Notes under the pieces: generated by a model | Database searches by the model: none | What the model was told of the DNA's origin: nothing | Seen by the model: the letters and a program-made list of their open reading frames with translations, nothing else | Origin: BD2-11 sp965115885 | GTDB lineage: Bacteria > Gemmatimonadota > Gemmatimonadetes > Longimicrobiales > Gaopeijiaceae | DNA: 64,000 nucleotides | Direction of reading: 5' to 3' | Assembly (NCBI GenBank): GCA_965115885.1 | Contig: OZ220479.1 | Coordinates: forward strand, 3,534,001 to 3,598,000 | Position numbers and translations under genes: made by a program | In this document: piece by piece, positions 16,140 through 24,823 of the stretch | Layout of the letters: every line of letters starts with the position of its first letter | How positions within the stretch are numbered: the stretch's first letter is position 1

Positions 16140-17315
16140 CTACCGCCCTCCATGCAGGAATTCCCGGCCGAAGCCTTCCAGGATGCGCGCGCACGCCTCG
16201 ATCTCGTCGATGGCGACCCACTCCCGAGCGGAGTGCGCCTGCGCGATCGACCCGGGACCGAAACATACGGCGGGAGTTCCGGATCGGTTCAGAAAAGCGG
16301 CGTCGACCCAGGCGGTCATGCCTGCGACGACCGGATCCCGGCCGCTGGCTGCGACGGCCCCGAGAAGACCCTGCACCAGGGGCGAGGCTTCCGCCACCTC
16401 GGTGCCGGGACGTTCCAACGTCATCCGGAGCGCGGCCCCGGACCGCGCCGCCCGACCCAACCCCGCCACAACGGCCGCGAACTCCCGCATCACGACCTCC
16501 GGAGGCTCGTCGGGAAGGGTTCGCCGTTCCACCACGGTCGTGCAGCGCTCGGGGTAGACCGAAGGGGCGTCTCCTCCGGAGATGGTTCCCGCGTGGACGG
16601 ACCCCCATCCCAGCAGGGGGTGCGGCGCTCGATCGAGGAGCTCGTCCCCGTACTCCGCCATGGCGACCAGGAATTCGGCGGCGTGAAGGATCGCGTCCAC
16701 CCCTTCGTCGGGTCTCGATCCGTGCGCCGCGCGGCCCGAAAACCCGGCCTCGACCCACACGAACCCCTTGTGGGCGGGCATGACCGCGAGCCCCGTCGGC
16801 TCGCACACCACCGCGGCGTCCGCCCTCACCCCGGATTCGACAAGAGCCGCCATCCCGGCGCTCGCGTACTCTTCGTCGGCGGTCAAGGCGACCAGGAGCT
16901 CGCCCGGCGGTTCCTTGCGCGCCAACGCGGCCGCGGCGCTCAAGAGCGCGGCCACGCCTCCCTTCATGTCGCACGCCCCGCGCCCCCACAGCCGCCCGTC
17001 CCGAATCTCGGCGCAGAACGGCTCGATGCTCATGCCCTCCACGCCGACGGTGTCCAGGTGGCCGTTGAACATCAGGCTGCGCGGCCCGTCGCCCATGCGT
17101 CCGACCACGTTGGGGCGTCCCGGCTCGGGCTCCGTCACCGAGACGTCGAATCCCCAGCCCTCGAGCAACTCCGCCGTGCGCGCGGCGATCTCGGCTTCTC
17201 CGCTTCCGGAGGCCTCGATGCGCGGGTTCACGGACGGAACGGCCACGAGAAGACGCGCCAACGCGAGGGCGTCCCCTTCCCGCGCGCGGCCGACCGCACC
17301 GCCGATCGAGTTCAT
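16140..17315 (-). CDS. M20 family deacylase, ArgE/DapE type
   Basis: A 391-residue zinc amidohydrolase. The metal and catalytic motifs are FNGHLDT, GRGACDMKGG (bridging Asp), TADEEYAS (catalytic Glu), VCEPTG and the C-terminal QAHSAREW. A dimerisation domain occupies the middle (RAAHGSRPDEGVDAI). The family includes acetylornithine deacetylase and succinyl-diaminopimelate desuccinylase; the arginase nearby slightly favours acetylornithine. The ATG at 17315 is chosen because upstream residues (to 17414) do not match the family. Confidence 0.88.
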   Translation of the reverse strand: MNSIGGAVGRAREGDALALARLLVAVPSVNPRIEASGSGEAEIAARTAELLEGWGFDVSVTEPEPGRPNVVGRMGDGPRSLMFNGHLDTVGVEGMSIEPFCAEIRDGRLWGRGACDMKGGVAALLSAAAALARKEPPGELLVALTADEEYASAGMAALVESGVRADAAVVCEPTGLAVMPAHKGFVWVEAGFSGRAAHGSRPDEGVDAILHAAEFLVAMAEYGDELLDRAPHPLLGWGSVHAGTISGGDAPSVYPERCTTVVERRTLPDEPPEVVMREFAAVVAGLGRAARSGAALRMTLERPGTEVAEASPLVQGLLGAVAASGRDPVVAGMTAWVDAAFLNRSGTPAVCFGPGSIAQAHSAREWVAIDEIEACARILEGFGREFLHGGR

Positions 17316-17634
17316 CCCGGGCACCGGAGAACCGGCGGACCGCGATCGCGCATCGGCCTCGGGTTTCCGTATCCCACGCCTCCGCCGCGCGTTGCAGGAA
17401 GCGGACCGGAACACGGCGCGACCGCAACGCGGGAGGGCGATTCGGGCGCCCGCGCTTGCGCGAGACGCGATTCATGCCGCACAGGTGCGGACGAAGGGCG
17501 GGCGGGTCCCGGATCCGGACCAGGGGAGGGAATCATGCGCGCCCCTGGCGTTGGCTCGTCGAGCGCCGCCGCGGCGGCGGCTCCGATTTCTCGTCGGGGG
17601 CGCTCCGAGGCTGCGTCGCCGGCCAGGAAACGGA
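17316..17634. other. Intergenic region between ferredoxin and M20 genes
   Basis: About 320 bases with no convincing gene. It probably carries the transcript end of the ferredoxin gene and the leader of the M20-DUF1707-arginase operon. No clear hairpin or promoter was recognised. Confidence 0.4.
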
Positions 17635-17868
17635 TCAACCGAAGTGGTTCTCGTTCTTCTCGATGTAGCTCTGCCACTCCTCGGGAACGTCGGTGTCCGG
17701 AAAGATGGCTTGCACCGGGCACTCCGGCTCGCACGCGCCGCAGTCGATGCACTCGTCCGGATGGATGAAGTACTGCTCCTCGGATTCGTAGATGCAGTCC
17801 ACCGGGCAGACCTCGACGCAACTCGCGTCCTTGGTTCCGATGCACGGTTCCGTGATGATGTATGTCAC
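17635..17868 (-). CDS. fdxA: 7Fe/8Fe bacterial ferredoxin
   Basis: A 77-residue ferredoxin with an N-terminal cluster site (EPCIGTKDASCVEVCPVDC) and a C-terminal site (CIDCGACEPECP). The first site has C-x7-C-x3-C, the arrangement that often holds a [3Fe-4S] cluster in FdxA-type proteins, and the second is a standard [4Fe-4S] site. It is a soluble low-potential electron carrier. It stands alone on the minus strand, with clear gaps on both sides. Confidence 0.93.
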   Translation of the reverse strand: MTYIITEPCIGTKDASCVEVCPVDCIYESEEQYFIHPDECIDCGACEPECPVQAIFPDTDVPEEWQSYIEKNENHFG

Positions 17869-18055
17869 TTAGTCCCTCCCGAGACTCCGATTTCGTGGGG
17901 GCGTCGCGCGACCCCGTTCCCGCAGGCCCGGCTCCGGGCCCGGCGAGCACGCTACATGATCGCGAGAAGCCGACGGGGGGTGCAAGCCCGCGTCCTTTCC
18001 GCGTGAACGCCCCGTTCCCACGCGGCGGTTCGGGCCCCGGACCCCGGGCGGCGGC

Positions 18056-18607
18056 TCACTTCTCCCAGGTTCGTTCCTCCACGCCTGCGGCGAGATTCTC
18101 GACCCGCGCGAGCACGAAGAGCAGGTCCGACAGCCGGTTCAGATACTGGAGGATTCCCTTCTCGACCGCTTCGCCCGCGGCGAGCGACACGGCGTCCCGT
18201 TCGGCCCGCCGGCACACCGAGCGAGCGAGGTGGAGCGTCGCCGCCGCCGGCGTGCCGCCGGGAAGAACGAAGTTGCGCAACGGGGGCAGGTCGGCGTCCG
18301 CTTCGTCCATCCATTCCTCCATCTCGTCGACACGCCCGACCGGAACCTCGGGCACCGGAACCCCCCTGCGCCCCTCCGCAACCGGAGGACGGGCGAGACG
18401 AGCGCCGATGGCGAACAGATCCCGCTGGATCCGGACCAGCCGGGAGGCGGTGGCGGGAACTCGGGTCCGGCTGCGGGCGAGCCCGATGCAGGAACCGAGC
18501 TCGTCCACGGCGCCGTACGCGCACAACCGGGGGTGGTCCTTGGCGACCCGCCCGCCCCCCAGAAGGCCGGAGTCTCCTCCGTCTCCCCGTCGGGTGTAGA
18601 TCTTCAT
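18056..18607 (-). CDS. Cob(I)alamin adenosyltransferase, PduO type
   Basis: A 183-residue ATP:cob(I)alamin adenosyltransferase. Family motifs are MKIYTRRGDGGDSGLL (ATP binding), YGAVDELGSCIGLAR and the C-terminal RAERDAVSL / LNRLSDLLFVLAR. It makes adenosylcobalamin for B12-dependent enzymes. The ATG at 18607 gives the exact family N-terminus. It is the last of three minus-strand genes with the small protein and the alpha/beta hydrolase. Confidence 0.95.
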   Translation of the reverse strand: MKIYTRRGDGGDSGLLGGGRVAKDHPRLCAYGAVDELGSCIGLARSRTRVPATASRLVRIQRDLFAIGARLARPPVAEGRRGVPVPEVPVGRVDEMEEWMDEADADLPPLRNFVLPGGTPAAATLHLARSVCRRAERDAVSLAAGEAVEKGILQYLNRLSDLLFVLARVENLAAGVEERTWEK

Positions 18608-18681
18608 CCGAATCCGCCGTCGACCTATTGGGCTATAGTTTGCTTTCCGTAGCCGTTCCCACGTCAAAGCCGAGCGCTGTT

Positions 18682-18933
18682 TTATTTCAGCTTGACCACC
18701 CGCCGGAGCACCTGTGCCTTGTCGAGGAGGATCGAGGCCTTCTCCGCAGCGCCCTCTGCTTCGGGAAGAAGCAGGTCCCGGATGTCGAGAAGCGCCTCGA
18801 GGTAGAGCTGGTCGCGCTGGAAGGCGAAATCCAAGCGGTCCATTTCGACACGGTCGTTCTCCCGTTCGGCCTTTCCGAAGGCGCTCGTGTAGATGGCCTC
18901 CAGATTGCCGACGATGCGGCTGCGATCCCTCAT
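18682..18933 (-). CDS. Small conserved-looking protein of unknown function
   Basis: An 83-residue charged, mostly helical protein with a heptad-like C-terminal half and no Cys, no membrane segment and no recognised domain. It is considered real because its ATG overlaps the stop of the upstream hydrolase by four bases and a cobalamin adenosyltransferase follows 75 bases later on the same strand. Confidence 0.6.
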   Translation of the reverse strand: MRDRSRIVGNLEAIYTSAFGKAERENDRVEMDRLDFAFQRDQLYLEALLDIRDLLLPEAEGAAEKASILLDKAQVLRRVVKLK

Positions 18934-19550
18934 TCCGTCTCGCCTCGCTTTCGTTCCAGCGCCCGCACGACCGCCGGGCGGGCCAGGAACGCCCGCACGC
19001 CGCGGCGCAACGCGTCGAAATGCCCGTGAAAGTAGTGGCCCGCTCCCGGAACGACGACCGCTTCCACCGCCCCTCCCCCCAGTTGCCGGACGAATTCCTC
19101 GGCGCGGGCTCCCGAACCGAACTCGTCTCGCTCGCCCTGAACGACGAGCAGGGGGCGGCGCGCGTCCGCCAGGAAGCCGTAGTCGTAGCGGTCGAAGGCG
19201 AGCCCCGCGCCGATCATCGCCGCCACGCGCTCGTGGACCATGCCCGCCCTCAGCGCGACCATCGACCCGAACGAGATCTCGCCAACTCCGCCGTCATGGG
19301 ATCCGGTGCTGCGCCCCACCCCGCGATAGTTGAAGCGAAACACCGCCAGACCGGCCTCGGTCATGGCCTGGGCGATGCGGTACACGGCCTTGGTGTGCAT
19401 GGTGCCCCCATGCAGGGGATGGGGATGGCACACGACTCCGACGCCGCGGAGCGCGTCCCGCGGGACGCGGAGCACGGCCTCCAACGCGCCGTGGGGCGCG
19501 AGGATCGACAGACGTCCTCCCGCCGATGCGGAAATCCGGTTGGCTCGCAT
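18930..19550 (-). CDS. Alpha/beta hydrolase (COG2945-like) with an apparent internal deletion
   Basis: A 206-residue protein with the COG2945 start (VVCHPHPLHGGTMHTKAVYRIA), oxyanion segment (RFNYRGVGRSTGSHDGGVGE) and C-terminal Asp/His parts (VVQGERDEFG, GAGHYFHGH). In the family about 25-30 residues normally separate GVGE from the GFSFG nucleophile elbow. Here GVGE runs straight into ISFGSMVALRAG, so the preceding strand and the first Gly of GxSxG are gone although the frame is intact. This may be inactivation or an assembly deletion. The ATG at 19550 is chosen by the family start. Confidence 0.8.
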   Translation of the reverse strand: MRANRISASAGGRLSILAPHGALEAVLRVPRDALRGVGVVCHPHPLHGGTMHTKAVYRIAQAMTEAGLAVFRFNYRGVGRSTGSHDGGVGEISFGSMVALRAGMVHERVAAMIGAGLAFDRYDYGFLADARRPLLVVQGERDEFGSGARAEEFVRQLGGGAVEAVVVPGAGHYFHGHFDALRRGVRAFLARPAVVRALERKRGETE

Positions 19551-19818
19551 GTCGATACGATCGATCAAGGCGGAGTTGTCCCGTTCACCTGCCGTCGAAC
19601 CGGATCCGCACGCCCTCCGGCAGACGAAGACGGCGCACGCGTCGACGACGCGGGATCCGTGCGGAAGGCGCGTTTCTCCGGGCGAACGCGATTCGTTATC
19701 GTTCTCCCATGCCTTGCGGGGCGAGGCGGCCCGTTCCACCGTGAACCTCCCGGTTTCGTCGGCGCGGCGGCGCCGGAACCCCGCATCCTACTCGCGCCCG
19801 CGATCAGACGCCACCGGA

Positions 19819-20586
19819 ATGACGCCACAGCACCCTCCGTCGTTCGCCGGAACCCGGCCCGCTTCGCGGGCCCGTCGCCACGTCCTTATCGCGCTCGCGC
19901 TGGCAGCCGGATGCTCGGGCGGAGCAGGAGAGGAGGAGACGCGCGCGCCTGCGACCGGAGGTTCCGCGCAACCTCTCACCCGAAGCCTCTTCACCATCCC
20001 CTTGGAGACGCTCCCCGGCGACGACATCGACTTCGCGTCCCTGGGCTACGACTTCGGGAACCCGGAGGCGCCGCTCCGCATCGCCGAACTCAGCGACTTC
20101 GGTTGCGGTTTCTGCCGCAAGTTCCACGAGGAGACCTTCCCCGTGCTCCAGGAGGAGTACATCGACGCCGGAACCGTGTTGTGGAAATACATCCCCGTCG
20201 CGACCGGGATGTTTCCCCACGGGAACCTGGCGGCACTCGCGGGCGAGTGCTCGGGGGAGCAGGGCGACTTCGAGGGAATGCTGGCGCGCCTGTTCGAGGA
20301 CCAGGGAGCGTGGAAGAGCAGCGGCGATCCCATGCCGCTCTTCCTCGGCTACGCCGCCGAGTTGGGGCTGAACTCGGATCGGTTCGAGTCCTGCGTCGCG
20401 GAAGAGCGGCCGGGAGACCGCATCGCCGTCGCGGGACGGGCCGCTCGGGCGCTCGGCGTGCGGGGCACGCCGAGTTTCCTGGTCAACGGCTCCATGGTCC
20501 AGGGAGCCCTCCCCACCCAGCTCTTCCGCGACATCCTGGACAGCGAGCTGGCGGCGTTGACCGCAACCGCGAGGCCCGGAAGCTAA
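19819..20586 (+). CDS. DsbA-family thiol-disulfide oxidoreductase lipoprotein
   Basis: A 255-residue protein with a lipoprotein signal (ALALAAGC), then a thioredoxin fold with the active site CGFC in LSDFGCGFCRKFHEE and the cis-Pro loop RGTPSFLVNG. The order matches the DsbA/DsbG-like thioredoxin_4 family, which oxidises or isomerises disulfides in the periplasm. It overlaps the convergent cyanophycinase gene by four bases at its 3' end. No DsbB partner lies nearby. Confidence 0.88.
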   Translation: MTPQHPPSFAGTRPASRARRHVLIALALAAGCSGGAGEEETRAPATGGSAQPLTRSLFTIPLETLPGDDIDFASLGYDFGNPEAPLRIAELSDFGCGFCRKFHEETFPVLQEEYIDAGTVLWKYIPVATGMFPHGNLAALAGECSGEQGDFEGMLARLFEDQGAWKSSGDPMPLFLGYAAELGLNSDRFESCVAEERPGDRIAVAGRAARALGVRGTPSFLVNGSMVQGALPTQLFRDILDSELAALTATARPGS

Positions 20587-21470
20587 CCGCCCGGGCGCCG
20601 CCGCACGCGGTCGAGCGGGCGCGCCGACGTCGCCGGTCTCCGGGCTTCCCGAGTTGCCATGTCGAACCGGTCGCCCGGGGCCAGAAAGTAGAAGTCGCCC
20701 CCCGAATCGATCTGCGCGCCGCTGTCGTAGATGGCGACGTAGCCCTCGCCGATCACTTCGAACTGGTCGCCCTGAACCACGATCGCCGTGTTCTCGTCGA
20801 TGCCGATGCCCAGCAGATCGGGCATCGCCTCGAGCACCTCGAGCATGTCGAACTGGCGGTTGCGCCGCAGCAGGTGCTGGTCGATGCCCACGTTGCGCAG
20901 GAAGCCGAATCCTTCCTCGTGGTCGCCCATCATGACGGCGTTCGTCCGGGTGTCCCCGCGGACCAGGTACGATCCCTGGATCGAGGCGCCCGCGGAGGAG
21001 CCGCCGACGACGCCCCCGCGCTCGAGCACGCGGTGGAGTTCCGCCTCGGTGCGCGTGTCCAGGTAGGAATCGGCGATTCGCCACTGCCGTCCGCCCGGGA
21101 ACCAGACTCCCCCGGCCTCCTGGATCGGCTTCACGAAGGCCTCGCTGTCGGCCTCGGCGCGGTCGTTGGTGTGGATCACCGTCAGGTTGGTCGCACCCGC
21201 ATCCCGGAACTGGCGCAGGCCGGGATAGAACCGGTCGTACTCCGCCGCGCCGCCCGCCGTCGGGATGACGACGATGGGGGCGTCGGGACCGCCGGCCAAA
21301 TCGACGAAGCGCCGCACGATGTCCGGGTCGCGCATGGCGCCGCCCACAACCACCAGCGAGCCGTTGGCGGGCCCCACCTCCTGGGCGCCCAGGCGGGGCG
21401 CCGCTCCCTGCCCCGCGCTTCCCACGGCGAGAACGAACGCGGTTGCGATTCCGCCTGCGCTTCGCTTCAT
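20583..21470 (-). CDS. Cyanophycinase-like exported S51 peptidase
   Basis: A 295-residue protein with an N-terminal signal peptide (cut probably before QEVGPANG), so it is exported. The S51 fold is shown by LVVVGGAMRD, VVIPTAGGAAEYDRFYPGLR and the nucleophile elbow GGSSAGASIQG; the segment GIGIDENTAIVVQGD is typical of cyanophycinases. These cut the Asp-Arg storage polymer cyanophycin. The ATG at 21470 has GGAGGT seven bases upstream. No cyanophycin synthetase is in the window, so it may act on external polymer. Confidence 0.88.
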   Translation of the reverse strand: MKRSAGGIATAFVLAVGSAGQGAAPRLGAQEVGPANGSLVVVGGAMRDPDIVRRFVDLAGGPDAPIVVIPTAGGAAEYDRFYPGLRQFRDAGATNLTVIHTNDRAEADSEAFVKPIQEAGGVWFPGGRQWRIADSYLDTRTEAELHRVLERGGVVGGSSAGASIQGSYLVRGDTRTNAVMMGDHEEGFGFLRNVGIDQHLLRRNRQFDMLEVLEAMPDLLGIGIDENTAIVVQGDQFEVIGEGYVAIYDSGAQIDSGGDFYFLAPGDRFDMATREARRPATSARPLDRVRRRPGG

Positions 21471-22327
21471 CTGCGACCTCCCTGGACGATTGCCCCGAAT
21501 GCGTGGTTGCCGGACGGAACCCGGGCTGGCTGGCATCCCGAATTGGAATCATTCCGCTTGGGCGGCGGTTGCGCCAGCCGCAGTCTTGGTGGGGTCGGGG
21601 GCTGGCGCGCCAGCTGCAGGGCCCGGTGGGGTTGCTCCGGCAGTCCGGCAGCTTTCGCTTCGGCCCTCGAGTATCCGGCTCCCATGGCCGCGTTTCCAGC
21701 TCCCGCACGTCAAACCGGGCGTGCGGTTTTTCCCGCACCCGACTTGCATACGAGCTCACGCCCTCGCGCTCGGAAGACCCGCGACCCGTCGCTTCAGACG
21801 GCGGAGGCCGTACCGCTCTCCGAGCCTCTCGCCCAAGGAAGCGCACAGCTTTCCGGTTCCGTCGTCCGCCCCAGACAGGGCCACCGACGTAGCCGTTCGA
21901 GCTCGCGTCGAGTTTCCCAACCCGGAACCTCCGCGCTCGATGCCGGCACGCAGCCTCCCTCGGGTCCATTCTTCAGCTTTCGCGTGTAGCACGTGCAGGA
22001 GTCTCCGACTTGCCCCCCTTTCCGCAGGGGGGGGACTCCCCACCCTTTGTAAAGGGGGAAATCAGTCGTTGTTGGGAGATGGCGTGGGCGGGGACACCAG
22101 CTGCACCAGCTGCCGGATGGGACAGCGAACTCTTGCGGGCCATCCGGCCAACGGCTTCCCGAACCGTGACCGCCACAGCTTCTCCGGACGCCCCGCTCCG
22201 GACGCTCCGCTCCCATCGCGAGGCGCCCGGAGAAGCATCGTCTTTTCGATGGCCGACAGCGACGCCATCGCCGTGACCGCCAAGCCGAGCTTGCTCGCCT
22301 TGAACCGGCGTGTCCACGATTCGACGA
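21471..22327. other. Non-coding stretch between cyanophycinase and the transposase remnant
   Basis: About 850 bases without a believable gene. It contains a C/G-run inverted repeat near 22013-22034 and the palindrome CCCTTTGTAAAGGG near 22042-22057. Part may be the non-coding end of the adjacent IS110-type element, but element ends could not be fixed by eye. Confidence 0.45.
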
Positions 22328-23583
22328 TCAGGCCGCATCTCGCTCGGTGCCGTGATCGAACTCGAACGAGGTCTGGGTTCTAAGCATGGCGCACGCAACC
22401 GCCAAGAGGCGGTCCGCAACCGAGCGAAGGGCTCGGCCGTGGCTGTGGCCTCGGGCTCGCAGCGCGGCGTACTTCGCCTTGCTGAGCGGATCGCGCTGGA
22501 CCGCGACCCGGCTCCAGTGGTAGACTGCTTCTCGAAGGCGCGGATGCGCGGCCAACCGGCGAATCACAAGAACCGACTTGCCCGACCGCCGGGTGACGGG
22601 GGCCACGCCAGCGAGGCACCTCAGCGCTTTGTAGTCGCGCCTCTCGACGAGGTCCGGCGCCTCGGCGAGCAACGTGGCGAGAACGGTCCGTCCGACTCTG
22701 GGCAGAGAGGATCGTCACGTCGCGTTGCTCGCCAGGTTCGTCCGACGCTTCTTCGTCGCCGATCCAACCGTCCACGATCCGGGCCACGTCCTCTTCGGCT
22801 TCTCGGATCTGTTTCTCGGATCTGTTTCCGTAGCAACGCCAATCTTTCGAAGGCGGAGCGGACGTACTTCGTGGCGGCCGTAGCGACGCCGGGGACCACG
22901 TGCATCGGGGTTGCGCCAAGGATCTCGTGGAGTTCCTCCGCGCCGAGGCGGCGGATGCGGTGCTTCTTCAGCAAGGCCTCGAGCGTGCCCAGGCGGATGC
23001 GCTGGCCCTGCTGTGGGGTGGGCGCGCGCTTCCACAGCTCCATGACCCACGGTTCGCACACGTTCTTGCTGGCTTCGAGGATCGCCGGGTAGTACCTCCA
23101 CAGTTGCTCGCGGATGCGATGGGCGATGCGAACCCGGTCTTCCTCGAGTTCGCCGATCGTCCTGGTGGCTTGGCGGATCTCGATCACCGCAGGATCGCTC
23201 GGATCCACCTTCCTGAAGCAGTGGCGGTCGGTCCTCAGGGCGCTGGCCAGAACCAGCGCATCCTTGGAATCGTCCTTGGCCCCGGCGGGAGAGAACCGAT
23301 CCCGAAAGCGATCCAGCTGCTTCGGGTTGATGGAGTGGACCTCGAAGCCCCGGTCCACCAAGCCTTCGACGACCGGACCGTGCGGGATTTCGATGGCCAC
23401 GGCGATTCGGCTGACGTCCGCACCCACCCGAGCCTCGATCCACTCCGCCATCGCGAAGAGCCCGTCGCCCCCGTGGGGAAAGGACTTCTCCGCCGTTTTT
23501 CCGCCGTCCCTGTCGGTCACGCAGACGTGATGGCTCCGCGAAGCCCAGTCCACGCCCGCGTACCCTTCATACGGCTCGTTCAT
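22328..23583 (-). pseudogene. IS110-family transposase, broken by two frameshifts
   Basis: Read from ATG 23583, the N-terminal DEDD/RuvC-like domain is intact (GVDWASRSHHVCV, AIEIPHGPVVEGL, AKDDSKDALVLASALRTD). The C-terminal Tnp_20 part (GRTVLATLLAEAP, CLAGVAPVTRRSGKS) is present but in another frame. The first break is an exact 13-base tandem duplication (22801-22813 = 22814-22826); removing one copy restores RKQIREAEEDVARIVD. The second lies in a CT repeat near 22706. These elements move by a bridge-RNA-guided recombinase. With both breaks this copy should be dead. Confidence 0.88.
22328..23583 (-). mobile_element. IS110-type insertion sequence remnant (coding part; ends not defined)
   Basis: The coding part of an IS110-type element. 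The long non-coding flank expected to carry the bridge RNA would be upstream (23584-24080) in the IS110 group or downstream (before 22328) in the IS1111 group. Neither boundary nor terminal repeats were identified. Confidence 0.6.
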
Positions 23584-24080
23584 GCTCGCCCTCCTCCAGC
23601 GAAAGGGGTCGGAAGGATGAGACAGGCGGAATCGTGAGGCTCGCCGCGATGCTTTGTCGATCCCTGTACTGGCGCTCGATGGCGCATACTCCCCACTGGG
23701 CATCCATCGCGGCTCCGCGCCGGGGCACGAGTCCCCCCCAGGTGCTGGGTAGCGCAGGGGGCATTGGGTTGCTCCCGACCCGGTGCCTGTCTCGGTGCTT
23801 GCACTCCAATTCTGAAGCCTCGGATCGATTCCTCAAACCTCATCTGAATGGTACAGGGGGTACCCAGATGCGGGAAAACTCGCGACCCTCGACGCCCGAG
23901 AAAGCGCCGGCGCGGCAGGTACGCCGTTGCCGCGGGTCCCGCACCCCGGTCGGACCCGTCGCGATCCGGCGGCGCTGCTTTCTCGCCGAGCCGTCGGATC
24001 GCATGGATGCCGCCAACGACGGTACATTGGGTCCGGGGTGGCGATCCGATGTGCGCTCGCAACACGAACGACGACCATCG
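23584..24080. other. Intergenic region between transposase and PaeR7I-like gene
   Basis: About 500 bases between divergent genes. It must hold the promoter of the restriction gene and possibly the left end and bridge-RNA region of the IS110-type element. An inverted repeat GGTAC-n5-GTACC is near 23849-23863. No gene was recognised. Confidence 0.4.
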
Positions 24081-24821
24081 ATGTCCCTTGATCTAGCCGA
24101 CTACGAGCGAAGGGCCCGCAACGCGACAAGGACTTTCTGGAACAGCCGTGACAAGGCCCGTCGGGAGCAAGCCCACACGGGCCTTCCGGACCAAGGAGAA
24201 CGGGCAAGCGTCACGGCGGGAAAGAACATGGACGGCTTCGTCGATCTCTGCGTGAAGCTGGTGAACGCCAACGGCCTTCGAAGCGCCTCGATTCATCGAG
24301 GACGCGCCCCGACGCTTCCGGGCTACTTCCGCCCAACCAAGCTCTGGGACCTTCTGGTGCTCGAAGAAGGCCGATTGATCGCCGCCATTGAACTTAAAAG
24401 TCAGGTCGGGCCATCGTTCGGAAACAACTTCAACAACCGGGTGGAAGAAGCCATTGGAAGCGCCTGCGACTTGTGGGCAGTGCACAGAGAGGGAGCGTTC
24501 GCCGACCGAGCTCGGCCTTTCGTCGGCTGGCTGATCCTGGTGGAGGACGCACCGGCCTCTCGGCGATCCGTGAAAGTTCGCTCACCCCATTTCCCCGCGT
24601 TTTCCGCCTTCGGAGGCGCCTCGTACCTGAAGCGGTACGATCTGCTCTGCCGTCGTCTTGTGACGGAGCGACTCTACACTGCGGCTTCGGTCGTCTCGTC
24701 CCCCAGATCGGCCGGCCACTCGGGAGAGTACGGTAGCCCATCGGAGACGACGGGGCTGAAAGCCTTCGCGACATCTCTCGCCGGGCACATCGCGGCGGAG
24801 GCGGCTCGACGGGAAGCTTGA
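24081..24821 (+). CDS. PaeR7I/XhoI-like type II restriction endonuclease
   Basis: A 246-residue protein closely patterned on PaeR7I, an enzyme of about the same length that cuts CTCGAG. The core has Asp90 (KLWDLLV), then E104-x-K106 (AAIELKSQVGPSFGNNFNNR), giving a PD-(D/E)xK-type site. The family segments GKNMDGFVDL and LPGYFRPTKLWD are present. The ATG at 24081 matches the family start (MSLDLADYERR). A DNA methyltransferase gene converges on it with two bases between stops. The CTCGAG specificity is inferred from resemblance. Confidence 0.9.
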   Translation: MSLDLADYERRARNATRTFWNSRDKARREQAHTGLPDQGERASVTAGKNMDGFVDLCVKLVNANGLRSASIHRGRAPTLPGYFRPTKLWDLLVLEEGRLIAAIELKSQVGPSFGNNFNNRVEEAIGSACDLWAVHREGAFADRARPFVGWLILVEDAPASRRSVKVRSPHFPAFSAFGGASYLKRYDLLCRRLVTERLYTAASVVSSPRSAGHSGEYGSPSETTGLKAFATSLAGHIAAEAARREA

Positions 24822-24823
24822 CG

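Noticed and set aside
21973..22419. Minus-strand frame including ISPFTKGGESPPCGKGG
   Set aside because: This peptide is a usual read-through of palindromic intergenic repeats, not a protein domain.
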